From Hymenobacter volaticus (GTDB lineage Bacteria; Bacteroidota; Bacteroidia; Cytophagales; Hymenobacteraceae), in contig NZ_CP095061.1 in NCBI RefSeq assembly GCF_022921055.1, positions 92,001 to 156,000 on the forward strand: a stretch of DNA of 64,000 nt, read 5' to 3'. Position numbers and translations under genes: made by a program. This document shows, piece after piece, positions 26,905 to 35,752 of this stretch. Under the pieces are notes generated by a model. That model ran no database searches, had not been told where the DNA came from, and was given only the letters and a program-made list of their open reading frames with translations. Within the stretch, counting starts at the first letter, position 1, and the number at the start of each line of letters is the position of its first letter.

Positions 26905-29127
26905 ATGAAGTGGATAATCACGTTATTGGCTTTACTACTAAGTGGGCCGCTATCAGCGCAATATAAATACTGGGAAACCGATTACGACTCCCTTTCTCAC
27001 TCCTTACATGGCCAGGTGGCTGACACTACCCGTTTGCGGGTATTGGTGCAACTAGTCGATATAATTGACTTATCGGAACTGCGACGCCGGCGCCAATTGC
27101 TGCCGCAACTCGACGAGCTTCTGACGCTCAACAAACAGCTCAAGAAGTTCGATGATGTGCCTTACCAACAGCTGCGGATCGGCTTGCGGCTGTGGGCTCA
27201 GGACCCACCTAATCCGCAAGCCCTGGCGGCCATGCAGCAAGCTATTTTCTTGTTTGATGAGGCCAACCGGGAAGTGCCTCGTTTGCTGATTGCTATGGCG
27301 CCGTTGTTCAATCAGCTGCGTCAGGTACCGGCTCGGGGCGTGTACTTTCGCGAGAAGCTTGCTGCGTATAGGCTGCGCGGAAACAAGAAAAATATGGCGG
27401 CTTGCTATTTAGCTCTCGGTGGCTACTACCGTCATAAAGGCGACTACAATCAGTCGATAAGCCATTTGCTTCGGGCCGCCGATTTATTCCGCGAGTTCGA
27501 CCATACGCATTATGTAAATGAAATCATGGCGTCGGGTGCTGCTTACGCCGACTGGGGGAATACGCAACGGGCTTTATATTACTTGCGGCAAGCCATGGAA
27601 CTGGAAAATGCTTATAAGATAGAAGGGGTTAAACGCTTCTTCACTATCGAAGCAATTTCCAAGGTCTACTTGCGGCAAGGCCGTTATCAGGAAGCGTTGC
27701 GCTACGCCAATATGGGGTTCAAGGCGGCCTTGAGCGACTCGGCAGTGAAAGCAGTGTATACTGCTTATGCCTTAGTGCAGAAAAGTGCGGTATTGCTTGG
27801 CATGAATCAAACTGAGCAGGCCTACCCGTTTTTGCGGCGCGCTCAGCACCTCGATGATTCATTGCATTTGCCAATGACTGGTAGGGTGGGGGAGTTTGAA
27901 TTAGAGGCCACGTGGGCCCAATATCACGACGCTCGCCACGACTATCCTCAGGCAGAAAAACATTGGCTTCGTGCGTACCAAAAGGCTACTGCGGCCCGCA
28001 TGGATGTGCTATTGCCTCGCTATCTGGCCCAGCTTTCTCGCTTCTATGATGCGCAAGGACGGCCGGCAGAGGCGCAGCGCTACTCGCGGGCCTACCTGAC
28101 CCTAGCCGATACACTCAATGCGGCCGAAGGCGCTTTCCATGTGGCGCAATACGAAGGCGAACGAATAGAGCAAGCCCAAAATGCCCAAATAGCCAACCTG
28201 CGCCATGAGCAGGCACTGCAAGCACTTCGCATCAAGCAGCGCAACTTGCTGCTCGGCGGAGCTTTGCTGGTAGTTATTCTGCTCTCCGGTCTGGGGGTGT
28301 TTATCTACCGGCAGCTCCAAAATAATCGGCGGACGTTGCAACAACTACGGCAAGCACAGAATCAGTTGGTCCAGTCCGAGAAGTGGGCTTTCGTGGGGGA
28401 ACTGTCGGCGGGTATTGCGCACGAACTACAGAACCCGCTCAATTTCATGAAGAATTTTGCGGAAGTCAGCACCAAGCTCATGGATGAAATGGGCAATGGT
28501 ACGTCGGTGCAGCAAAACAATCTGCAACAAGAAATAATGACGGGTTTACGCCAAAATTTGCGTGAAATCAGTGAGCACGGCCTGCGTGCTTCCGCCATAA
28601 TCAAGAACATGCTGGAGCACTCTCGCTCCGGTACCGGCCAGCCCGTACCCACCGACCTGAACAAGCTAGCAGCCGAAGCGGCTCAGCTGGCTTACAAAGG
28701 TTTCCGAACTCAAAATCCTACATTTAACGCTACTCTCAAGACCGAGTACGACCCTGAGCTACGCCCCGCGCCGGTGTTGCCGCAAGACCTAAGCCGAGTC
28801 TTGATAAATCTGTGTACCAATGCCCTGCACGCCGTGCAGCAGCGCCAACAAATAGAGCAAGCTAATTACAAACCCGAAATATGCGTGTGTACTGCACAGC
28901 ATAGCAACGGAGTGGAAATTCGGGTGTGCGACAACGGTGTAGGAATGTCCGAGAGCGTGCAGCGGCAGATTTTCGAGCCTTTCTTTACCACCAAACCCGC
29001 TGGCGAAGGCACTGGCCTAGGACTATCCTTGAGCTACGACATTATAAAGAAAGGGCACGGAGGCAGCCTCAACGTCAGCAGCGAGGTGGGCAAGGGCACC
29101 GAGTTTATTATCACGCTGCCCTGCTAG
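26905..29127 (+). CDS. Orphan TPR sensor histidine kinase
   Basis: 740 residues. A signal peptide (residues 1-19) is followed by a periplasmic helical-repeat region of TPR type (about 60-420; for example ACYLALGGYYRHKGDYNQSISHLLRAA), a coiled coil and one membrane segment at about 447-470. The H box is GELSAGIAHELQNPLNFM, with His506 the likely phosphorylation site. The ATPase domain carries the N box NLCTNALHAV, the G1 box DNGVGM and the G2 region GEGTGLGLSLSYDI. This is the common Bacteroidota architecture with a periplasmic TPR sensor. No response regulator lies next to it, so its partner is elsewhere. Confidence 0.92.
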   Translation: MKWIITLLALLLSGPLSAQYKYWETDYDSLSHSLHGQVADTTRLRVLVQLVDIIDLSELRRRRQLLPQLDELLTLNKQLKKFDDVPYQQLRIGLRLWAQDPPNPQALAAMQQAIFLFDEANREVPRLLIAMAPLFNQLRQVPARGVYFREKLAAYRLRGNKKNMAACYLALGGYYRHKGDYNQSISHLLRAADLFREFDHTHYVNEIMASGAAYADWGNTQRALYYLRQAMELENAYKIEGVKRFFTIEAISKVYLRQGRYQEALRYANMGFKAALSDSAVKAVYTAYALVQKSAVLLGMNQTEQAYPFLRRAQHLDDSLHLPMTGRVGEFELEATWAQYHDARHDYPQAEKHWLRAYQKATAARMDVLLPRYLAQLSRFYDAQGRPAEAQRYSRAYLTLADTLNAAEGAFHVAQYEGERIEQAQNAQIANLRHEQALQALRIKQRNLLLGGALLVVILLSGLGVFIYRQLQNNRRTLQQLRQAQNQLVQSEKWAFVGELSAGIAHELQNPLNFMKNFAEVSTKLMDEMGNGTSVQQNNLQQEIMTGLRQNLREISEHGLRASAIIKNMLEHSRSGTGQPVPTDLNKLAAEAAQLAYKGFRTQNPTFNATLKTEYDPELRPAPVLPQDLSRVLINLCTNALHAVQQRQQIEQANYKPEICVCTAQHSNGVEIRVCDNGVGMSESVQRQIFEPFFTTKPAGEGTGLGLSLSYDIIKKGHGGSLNVSSEVGKGTEFIITLPC

Positions 29128-29192
29128 GGAATCCAACCAACCATCTGTCCCTAAGGATGTTGTGCCGAGCGTAACTTCAGAAGCAATACTCG

Positions 29193-29978
29193 TTACTTCA
29201 GGTGCTTCTCGTAGATGCCGGCTGCAATTTTCTCAGTCAGGGCCTTGGGTACCAAGCTTGTAAGTTTCGAGGATATCTTGTTTAAGGCTCCCGGAATTAT
29301 CTCGGCTTCGCCCGCTAGCAGGGCCGCAATGCCAGCTTGCGCTACCTGCGCTGGCGTCATCGAAACCTTGTTGGCGGTTTCTTGTAAGCCGGCACTCATC
29401 CCAGCTCGGTCGGCAAAGTCAGTGGTGGTGGCACCAGGACTGAGGCAACTCACCGACACACCAGATTCGCGCAGTTCGTAACGCAAGCCGCGCGAGAAGC
29501 TTAGCAAGAAGGCTTTGCTGGCGGCGTAGAGTGTAAGTGTAGGCACGGCCTGATAGGCGGCAGTGCTGGCCACGTTCAGGATATAAGCCTTCGGCTGGCG
29601 ATGCAAGGTGGGCAACAGCAGGTGAGTTAGCGCCACGGGCAGATGCATGTTCAGTTGCAACATATTCTGCTGCTCTGCTAGAGTTAGCTCTTCAAAGCGT
29701 CCCCAGATGCCATAGCCTGCATTATTGACTAGTGCCGTCAGTTCCTGGGTTTGTGTGCTTGTCCATTCTGCTACTCGCTCGGCAGCACCGGGTGCCGCAA
29801 GGTCACAGGGAAAAACGTGCGCTTTAATCTTATGCAACTGCCGCAACTCAGCAGCCACTGCCTCAAGTTGGTCGGCGGAGCGGGCCACGAGCAATAAATC
29901 GTAGCCACGGCGGGCTAGCTCGACGGCAAAAGCCCGGCCGATGCCACGCGAAGCACCAGTAATGAGAGCAGTAGGCAT
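29193..29978 (-). CDS. SDR-family oxidoreductase (YqjQ/DltE-like)
   Basis: 261 residues from the ATG at 29978; the extension to 30053 has no family likeness. It is a classical SDR with TALITGASRGIGRAFAVELA, NNAGYGIWG, the Ser in LNVASTAAYQ and YAASKAFLLSFSRGLRYEL (catalytic Tyr and Lys), then VSCLSPGATTTDFADRAGM. This is typical of short-chain dehydrogenases acting on lipid-like or aliphatic ketones or alcohols. The substrate is unknown. It is downstream of the PhyH-like gene on the same strand with about 95 bases between, so a two-gene unit is possible. Confidence 0.87.
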   Translation of the reverse strand: MPTALITGASRGIGRAFAVELARRGYDLLLVARSADQLEAVAAELRQLHKIKAHVFPCDLAAPGAAERVAEWTSTQTQELTALVNNAGYGIWGRFEELTLAEQQNMLQLNMHLPVALTHLLLPTLHRQPKAYILNVASTAAYQAVPTLTLYAASKAFLLSFSRGLRYELRESGVSVSCLSPGATTTDFADRAGMSAGLQETANKVSMTPAQVAQAGIAALLAGEAEIIPGALNKISSKLTSLVPKALTEKIAAGIYEKHLK

Positions 29979-30074
29979 AAAATCAAATAGCGAGGATGAC
30001 GCACTAGTAGGTTCAACGGGCGAGCTTGGGGTATTGCCTAAGCAGAATACCAAGCTCGCTACTCCGTCAACTCA

Positions 30075-30890
30075 CTATTTTACCAAGTGAAGAAACCGCA
30101 AATAGAACGGCGTAGGGCTATTTTCAGACTTGGGTTGGTACTTGCCAGCCAGAATCGGAATATACATTACCCGGCGCCGAGAAGCCTCGCCTACCAGCGG
30201 CGACTGTGCCACACGGTGCCACATGCGGCCATCGTGTACCGTTAAGTCACCGGCTTCGGTTTCAACGGCAACTTCATTGGGGTCGAAGCTAACGTCTTTG
30301 TAATACTTCTTCCGGAACAGCATTTCGCGCAGTGGTTGGCGGTGTGTGCCCGGTATCAAGCGCAAACCACCGTTGGTTGAGGGCGTGCCATCGAGGTGGA
30401 AGCCTACGTTGAGCATCGGCCCGATACGCTTGCCGTAGAACACGTCGCGCAACGAATCGGTGTGCCAACCCATTTGCGAAAACTCACTACCCGTTACGTT
30501 CACGTAGTGGTTTATAACGAGGCCGTCTTTCTCGTTGATGCCAATTCGGCCACCGGGAGCTTCAAGCAACGGGAAAAGCGCCTGAAACCGCGGCTCCTCC
30601 AAAAATTCGCGCAGTTCGGTGCTGTAATGATTCGCAAAAGCAAAGCGCTGTACAATCGGCGAACCATCGACGTCTTTGCCGTACTTAATCGGCACGCCAT
30701 TTACTTTCTGCACATCATCGGCTAGCCATTGGCGCTGCACTTGCTCGGAAGCGCGCAACAGGCGCTGCACCGTGCTCAGGTCAGCAAAGCCCCGAAAGTG
30801 TAAGAATCCATTTCGCTGGAAAAACGCCAGTTGTTCAGCCGTGAGGGCAGAGCCTAGGGTGAAACGCGGGTAATTCTGTAGTGAAGACAT
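30075..30890 (-). CDS. Phytanoyl-CoA dioxygenase (PhyH)-family protein
   Basis: 271 residues from the ATG at 30890. The Fe(II)/2-oxoglutarate dioxygenase facial triad is visible: GWHTDSL gives His and Asp, and TVHDGRMWHRVAQS gives the second His; the Arg for 2-oxoglutarate follows in the next strand. LRLIPGTHRQPL is the usual strand between. A promoter box at 30928-30935 lies inside the longer reading frame that opens at 30947, so the shorter start is preferred. It would hydroxylate a small molecule or lipid in the cytoplasm; the substrate is unknown. Confidence 0.85.
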   Translation of the reverse strand: MSSLQNYPRFTLGSALTAEQLAFFQRNGFLHFRGFADLSTVQRLLRASEQVQRQWLADDVQKVNGVPIKYGKDVDGSPIVQRFAFANHYSTELREFLEEPRFQALFPLLEAPGGRIGINEKDGLVINHYVNVTGSEFSQMGWHTDSLRDVFYGKRIGPMLNVGFHLDGTPSTNGGLRLIPGTHRQPLREMLFRKKYYKDVSFDPNEVAVETEAGDLTVHDGRMWHRVAQSPLVGEASRRRVMYIPILAGKYQPKSENSPTPFYLRFLHLVK

Positions 30891-30927
30891 ATAGAGCGGA
30901 GGCGACCGGCAAATGCGCCTGCGGGCA

Positions 30928-30935
30928 CAAAGATA
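30928..30935 (-). promoter_or_regulatory. Promoter -7 box (TATCTTTG) of the PhyH-like gene
   Basis: Minus-strand TATCTTTG is an exact TAnnTTTG match, about 38 bases before the ATG at 30890. Confidence 0.5.
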
Positions 30936-31106
30936 GGAGAGTGGCACCGGACCGTGTCTTGCTCGCCGTAAAATTAGGGTAACAAGGAAAATCCTGATAC
31001 TGGCACTTGCAACCTGCTGGGCAGCCAGACTCCCAAAAATTCAGCTTGATAAGTGAAGAACAAGTGAATCAACCCGCAAACAGGCTGCAGGTTTTGTGGG
31101 CTTGTG

Positions 31107-31114
31107 TACCTTCG
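31107..31114 (+). promoter_or_regulatory. Possible -7 box (TACCTTCG) with a very short leader
   Basis: One mismatch to TAnnTTTG. The ATG at 31120 follows after only 5 bases, so a transcript from here would have almost no 5-prime leader. No good -33 element is seen. Confidence 0.35.
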
Positions 31115-31119
31115 CTTAA

Positions 31120-31950
31120 ATGCCTGAATTCCGGTTTATTTCGTTTGCGTCCCGGCGACATTTGCGCCTTCTATTTTACTTGCTGAGCGTGCCCCTGGCA
31201 CTGCTTACCGATACCACGTTGCTTGCTCAAACGGCCTCTTCTGGCCTTGTCCCTTTCCGCCGTGGCAACCGTTGGGGGTACGCCGACCATAAGCGCCACC
31301 TAGTGTTGCCTCTAACCTACGACGAAGCTGGACCGTTCGTGAATGAAGTGGCTTGGATCCGCCAGGGCACCCTTTTCGGCTACATCGACGGTGGCGGCAA
31401 CCCTGTCACGCCAGTGCACTACACGCGCGCCAGCAACTTTCATCAGGGCCAGGCCCACGTCGAGCTGAATGGTGAAGCTTTCGATATTGATTCCAATGGT
31501 CAGCGCCTGAGTACGCCTTCCGAGCCCGAGCCGGAAACCGATTATCTAGAGCAAGGCGACATAGTGCGTCGGCAAGGCAAAGTCGGCTTCCGCTTCACGG
31601 CCGGCTCTAGCACAGTAGTGCCCACCGAGTACGACGAAATTCAGGACCTGCACCACGATGGGCTGCTAGCGGTTCGTCAGGGTACTAAATGGGGCGTGGT
31701 GAATGCCAAAGGCAAGCTAACATTGCCGCTGGAGTATGACGCCATTCGAGCCATGGCTATCAACGGCTTTGCTTATCCGGTAGTCGGACAAGCAGGCCGT
31801 TTTGGGTATCTCAACAACGAAGGCAAACTCATGACGAAGGTACAATATAGTATTGCTGAACCCTTCATTGAAGAAGTAGCTCGCGTGACAACGTTGGAAG
31901 GCAAAACCGGCTATATCGACAGCCGCGGCCAGGAGTATTTCGAGGAGTAA
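31120..31950 (+). CDS. WG-repeat protein
   Basis: 276 residues. The N terminus is basic, then hydrophobic (LLFYLLSVPLALLTDTTLLAQ), and looks like a signal peptide. Several WG repeats follow, each starting with a short Gly-aromatic turn and ending with a Tyr-Asp pair: NRWGYADHKRHLVLPLTYDEA, FGYIDGGGNPVTP, KVGFRFTAGSSTVVPTEYDE, TKWGVVNAKGKLTLPLEYDA, RFGYLNNEGKLMT and KTGYIDSRGQE. WG repeats are common in Bacteroidota and Firmicutes, and their function is mostly unknown. It is probably exported. Confidence 0.8.
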   Translation: MPEFRFISFASRRHLRLLFYLLSVPLALLTDTTLLAQTASSGLVPFRRGNRWGYADHKRHLVLPLTYDEAGPFVNEVAWIRQGTLFGYIDGGGNPVTPVHYTRASNFHQGQAHVELNGEAFDIDSNGQRLSTPSEPEPETDYLEQGDIVRRQGKVGFRFTAGSSTVVPTEYDEIQDLHHDGLLAVRQGTKWGVVNAKGKLTLPLEYDAIRAMAINGFAYPVVGQAGRFGYLNNEGKLMTKVQYSIAEPFIEEVARVTTLEGKTGYIDSRGQEYFEE

Positions 31951-32096
31951 AGGCAGCACCACCCGATAATCGTGCTCTGGCTATTGGGAAACTGGTTAGC
32001 TAGCCTCTTATTTACTGAACGGCAACTGACGAGGTAGCACAAGGTTCGGCTTGGCAATTCGTTGCCTTATCTAGTTAATAGCCTGATATCACTGCT

Positions 32097-32939
32097 ATGC
32101 TGCCGCTGCCCATCCTCAACGTCCGCCTGAACGCCTGCCACGAAGATTGGCAGCAAATGACCCCCGTAGCCCAAGGGCACCACTGTAGTCATTGCGACCG
32201 GGTAGTCATTGATTTCAATGAAAGCACGCAAGCCGATTTGGAGGCTGCCTTTCAAGCATCTGCTGACGGACGAGTATGTGGCCGTTTTCGTCAAAGCCAA
32301 CTTGCGCCAAAACCACAATTACGTCCAAAGCTGCGGCGGTTTCTGGTGGCACTGATATTGGTATGCGGGTTAGGCCTGACGAGTAATGAAGCATGGGCTC
32401 AGGTGCGAAAGGCGGCACGAGTTGCTGATAGCACAAGTGATACAGAGCTACTGCTACAGACACCAGAGAGCCTGAGCCCAATAGCTCTTATCAGCCATAT
32501 AAAGCACGAATCGGTATCGGCTACACCTGTTCTTCCGGAGCTACCATGGATAAATGACAGTGAGACTTCGGGAGGATTTATGGGAGCTGTTATGCGTGAA
32601 GAAGTAACTAGCCCTAAAGAGCCTCAAGTTTACATTTACGCAGAAAAAATGCCCGATTACAAGTTTGGCGGCCTAAAGGTACTACCTGACTTCGTTAATC
32701 GGAATTTGCTTTGGCCAAAGGAGGCAGCAGATGTAGATGGGCGAGTATTTATCAGCTTCATTATCGATAAAAAGGGGAGAATGCGCAATGCCCATATTAT
32801 TAAAGGCATTCATCCATTGCTTGATGCCGAAGCACTTAGGGTGATAAAATTGCTCAATGGTCAGTTTACACCTGGCAGGCACAATGATCGACCTGTAAAC
32901 GTAAGCTACACTCTGCCTATCACATTTAAGCTCAGCTGA
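32097..32939 (+). CDS. TonB C-terminal-domain protein with N-terminal C-x2-C domain
   Basis: 280 residues. Residues about 14-43 carry the Bacteroidota signature CHEDWQQM followed by GHHCSHCDRVVIDF, a C..CxxC motif likely to bind metal. A membrane segment is at about 83-100 (FLVALILVCGLGL). The C-terminal 100 residues are a TonB_C domain (MPDYKFGG, then VDGRVFISFIIDKKGRM, then VNVSYTLPITFKL). It resembles energy-transducer TonB proteins, but the N-terminal cytoplasmic zinc-ribbon-like part is not standard for TonB, so it may act as an anti-sigma-like or sensory variant. One base separates it from the next, broken TonB-C gene. Confidence 0.78.
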   Translation: MLPLPILNVRLNACHEDWQQMTPVAQGHHCSHCDRVVIDFNESTQADLEAAFQASADGRVCGRFRQSQLAPKPQLRPKLRRFLVALILVCGLGLTSNEAWAQVRKAARVADSTSDTELLLQTPESLSPIALISHIKHESVSATPVLPELPWINDSETSGGFMGAVMREEVTSPKEPQVYIYAEKMPDYKFGGLKVLPDFVNRNLLWPKEAADVDGRVFISFIIDKKGRMRNAHIIKGIHPLLDAEALRVIKLLNGQFTPGRHNDRPVNVSYTLPITFKLS

Positions 32940-32940
32940 T

Positions 32941-33367
32941 ATGCAACGGATGCTTCTAGTGTTAAGCAGTTTATGCTTGCTAAAGGGTCATGCTTGGGCA
33001 CAGCAGACCGATATTCAAAATGCTGCTTCAATTTCAAGGTTTAAAGCAAACGTCTCAGACACTATAATTTGCTATTTTCCACCTATGCCAGTTTATAAAG
33101 ACGGGATTTTAAGGAATGCGCAAATTCATTGAGACGCATGTTCGGTATCCTGTTGGACATCGAGAAAAAGGCCGAGTGTATATAAGCTTTGTAATTACAA
33201 AAACAGGGAAGGTGACTGATGTGCGTATACAAAAAGGAATTGGCCGTCCTTTTGATGATGAGGCAATGCGGGTGATTAGCATGCTAGGCGAATTCACTAC
33301 TGTCAGAGAGAATGGTAGAGTAGAAGATGTGCTGTTCACTGTACCAGTCTTTTTCAATCCGAAATAG
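32941..33367 (+). pseudogene. TonB-C family protein split by a frameshift
   Basis: Two overlapping frames: 32941-33132 begins with a signal peptide (LLVLSSLCLLKGHAWAQ) and ends YFPPMPVYKDGILRNAQIH; 33116-33367 carries the rest of a TonB_C domain (MRKFIETHVRYPVGHREKG, then YISFVITKTGKV and VLFTVPVFF). The two overlap by 17 bases. Aligned with the preceding gene (MPDYKFGGLKVLPDFV) they form one continuous domain if one base is removed, or two are added, in the GGAATG region near 33113-33118. As written, the domain is broken. It is either a decayed tandem copy of the upstream gene or a sequence error. Confidence 0.7.
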
Positions 33368-33470
33368 ATACTAAAGCTTTGCTAGTTGCAGTACTGCCGA
33401 AACCTTTCCCTGAAAAAATTCGCACATTACCAGCCGCATCGTCCTACTCCCACTCTCGTCTTCTGCTCCC

Positions 33471-35030
33471 ATGATTTTTACGCCTAGCCCCATGCTGCTG
33501 AAGCTGCTCTACACACGTGGCAGCTTGCGCAATACGCCCAACGGTATTGCTTTCAGCATTAAAAACCGCCTCGACACCGTCCGCTTCACCAGGCTGGATT
33601 ACGTGCAGATCGGGGAGCAGCGCGTAGTTCCCGAGAACATTGCCCTGGACTTAGGTGACGGTGACATCCGACCGGCGCACGATGTGCTAAGCCGCACACC
33701 CGGAGGGCTAGAGTTTCCGGTGGGGCACAGCATTACGTTTCATCTCACGGCCAATGCTCTGCCCGAAGGTATTCATCCCATACGCGTGCAATTTGCCGCC
33801 GACCCTTTCGGCGAATTGCTAGTGGAGGTGGAAGACGCCATTGTAACCCAACCAGACAACCGTACCCGAATTCCGCGCCAGAGCCAGGACGATTATTCGG
33901 AGGCGGCCATTCAGGCCCGGCAACGCTTTGCCGAGGAATTTTCGGGCCAGGAGTTCAAACACCTTAAACACTACTCGTTCGATGCGCACACGCTGCAAGG
34001 CAACTGCGAGCATTTCACGGGTGTAGCGCAGATTCCCATCGGGTTGGCGGGTCCGTTGCGCGTAAACGGTGAATTTGCGCAAGGTGATTTTCTAATCCCC
34101 ATGGCTACCACCGAAGGAACGTTGGTAGCTAGCTACAACCGTGGCATCCAGGTGCTCAACCTATGCGGTGGCGTGAAGTGCACCGTCATCGGCGACGCTA
34201 TGCAGCGGGCCCCCGTATTTGTGTTCGACGATGCCCGCGGTGCCCGCGACTTTGGCCGCTGGGTAGCCGATACCATCGACCAGATTCGGCCGGAAGCGGA
34301 GAGTACCTCCAGCGTGGCCAAGCTGCAATACATTGATACTTATTTGGCTAATAAGTTTGCGTATCTGCGCTTCAACTTCAGCACCGGTGATGCCGCCGGC
34401 CAGAACATGGTGGGCCGCGCCACATTTGCTGCCTGCTCCTGGATTTTAGAGCATTACAAAGGCGCTCCTATCCGGCACTTCTACTTGGAGTCTAATTTTG
34501 CTACCGACAAAAAAGCGTCCCAAATCAACGTCATGCGCACCCGTGGCAAGCGCGTAGTAGCCGAAGCCGTTGTCAAGCGCGAGGTACTCCAACAGCGCAT
34601 GCGCGTAACACCCGAGCAGTTAGCTTACCACGGACAAGTTAGCAACGTGGGAGCTTTCCTATCAGGAGCTAACAACAATGGGGCACACTCGGCTAATGGT
34701 ATTACGGCCCTGTTTATTGCGACCGGGCAAGATGTAGCCAATGTTTCGGAATCGTCGGCGGGGGTACTGTATTCCGAGGTAACCAAGGAAGGGGACTTGT
34801 ATTTAAGCATCACTATCCCTTCGCTTATTGTGGCTACTCACGGCGGAGGCACGGGGTTGGCTACTCAAAATGAATGCCTCCGGATGCTAGGCTGCGTGGG
34901 ACGCGGCACGGTCAATAAGTTTGCTGAAATAGTAGCGGGCGTCGTGCTTGCCGGCGAGCTAAGCCTGGGTTCGGCCATCAGCAGTTCCGATTGGGTAAGC
35001 AGCCACGAGCAATACGGCCGCAACCGGTAG
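33471..35030 (+). CDS. Hydroxymethylglutaryl-CoA reductase with N-terminal beta-rich domain
   Basis: 519 residues. The first 115 or so form an unusual beta-rich domain (NTPNGIAFSIKNRLDT, then HSITFHLTANALPEGIHPI). The catalytic part then has IPIGLAGPL, the Glu in MATTEGTLVASYNRG, the NAD(P)H site GDAAGQNMVG, the Lys in ATDKKASQ, the Asp in IATGQDVANVSESS, THGGGTGLATQNECLRMLG, and the C-terminal His in SSHEQYGRNR. All four catalytic residues are present. It makes mevalonate from HMG-CoA, so this organism should use the mevalonate route to isoprenoids. No other mevalonate gene is nearby. Confidence 0.93.
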   Translation: MIFTPSPMLLKLLYTRGSLRNTPNGIAFSIKNRLDTVRFTRLDYVQIGEQRVVPENIALDLGDGDIRPAHDVLSRTPGGLEFPVGHSITFHLTANALPEGIHPIRVQFAADPFGELLVEVEDAIVTQPDNRTRIPRQSQDDYSEAAIQARQRFAEEFSGQEFKHLKHYSFDAHTLQGNCEHFTGVAQIPIGLAGPLRVNGEFAQGDFLIPMATTEGTLVASYNRGIQVLNLCGGVKCTVIGDAMQRAPVFVFDDARGARDFGRWVADTIDQIRPEAESTSSVAKLQYIDTYLANKFAYLRFNFSTGDAAGQNMVGRATFAACSWILEHYKGAPIRHFYLESNFATDKKASQINVMRTRGKRVVAEAVVKREVLQQRMRVTPEQLAYHGQVSNVGAFLSGANNNGAHSANGITALFIATGQDVANVSESSAGVLYSEVTKEGDLYLSITIPSLIVATHGGGTGLATQNECLRMLGCVGRGTVNKFAEIVAGVVLAGELSLGSAISSSDWVSSHEQYGRNR

Positions 35031-35055
35031 GCAACCAGGCACATACCGCAAAATC

Positions 35056-35091
35056 AGAGAGGCCCCATTCACCTAAGAATGGGGCCTCTCT
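35056..35091. terminator. Bidirectional terminator after HMG-CoA reductase
   Basis: Perfect 15-base stem AGAGAGGCCCCATTC / GAATGGGGCCTCTCT with a 6-base loop, between the convergent HMG-CoA reductase and lipoprotein genes. Confidence 0.9.
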
Positions 35092-35107
35092 GGTTGCTTA
35101 ATTGTCT

Positions 35108-35632
35108 CTACAGTGGATCTGCCGTAACCTTGAAACGGGTGTCACAACGCAGGGTGATGTCGCTCGAAATAGGCTTGCGGATTTCGGCTTCTGTGGTGAG
35201 TGTGTAGCTTTTGGCCTTGATGTATTTGTCAAGCACAGCTTTCGTGGGCTCCAGGCTTATGGTCTTCACACCTAGTGGCACATTATCCAACGAAGCTAGC
35301 AGCACCTTGTCGTTGCTGTCCGTGCTGATGTAGATTTTGATAAGTTTTAAAAAGTCGAAATTCTGGCTACTTGGATCGGTGACGGTGAGCGTGAGTTGGG
35401 TCAGCATCACCTTCTTCACCAAATTGGCGTTCGTGCCTTCGGTGCTAAACTTCTCCTCCGATTTAGTGGGAACAGTAAGTGGCGTCACCGGTACCAGGCC
35501 AATTGGAAATCCACCCGATACCTTGATATTCTGTGAATCTTCAATGTTGAAGGTCAACAAGTCGTCGATTTTCTCGCAACCCATAGCAAGTAGCAAGAAC
35601 GCCAATGGGAATAGCAGCAGTACTTTTTTCAT
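35108..35632 (-). CDS. Hypothetical lipoprotein
   Basis: 174 residues. The lipobox LLAMGC puts the lipid Cys at residue 19. The mature part is a beta-rich domain (TLTVTDPSSQNFDFLKLIKIYIST, then TLTTEAEIRKPISSDITLRCDTRFKV). It resembles small outer-membrane-linked lipoproteins common in Cytophagales, and I do not recognise a named family. It is a single gene, with the HMG-CoA reductase terminator just beyond its stop. Confidence 0.7.
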   Translation of the reverse strand: MKKVLLLFPLAFLLLAMGCEKIDDLLTFNIEDSQNIKVSGGFPIGLVPVTPLTVPTKSEEKFSTEGTNANLVKKVMLTQLTLTVTDPSSQNFDFLKLIKIYISTDSNDKVLLASLDNVPLGVKTISLEPTKAVLDKYIKAKSYTLTTEAEIRKPISSDITLRCDTRFKVTADPL

Positions 35633-35700
35633 AGTAGTTGAATTTTACTGCGAAAATACAGCCAAGAATAGTGCGAGGATTGTTCGAGCAAGCAAAAAAA

Positions 35701-35730
35701 ACGCCTTCCCGAACAAGTTCAGGAAGGCGT
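35701..35730 (-). terminator. Terminator of hmgA
   Basis: Stem ACGCCTTCC / GGAAGGCGT. On the minus strand it follows the hmgA stop and ends in a run of T. Confidence 0.82.
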
Positions 35731-35752
35731 ACAACTTGATATAAGTCAGTTG

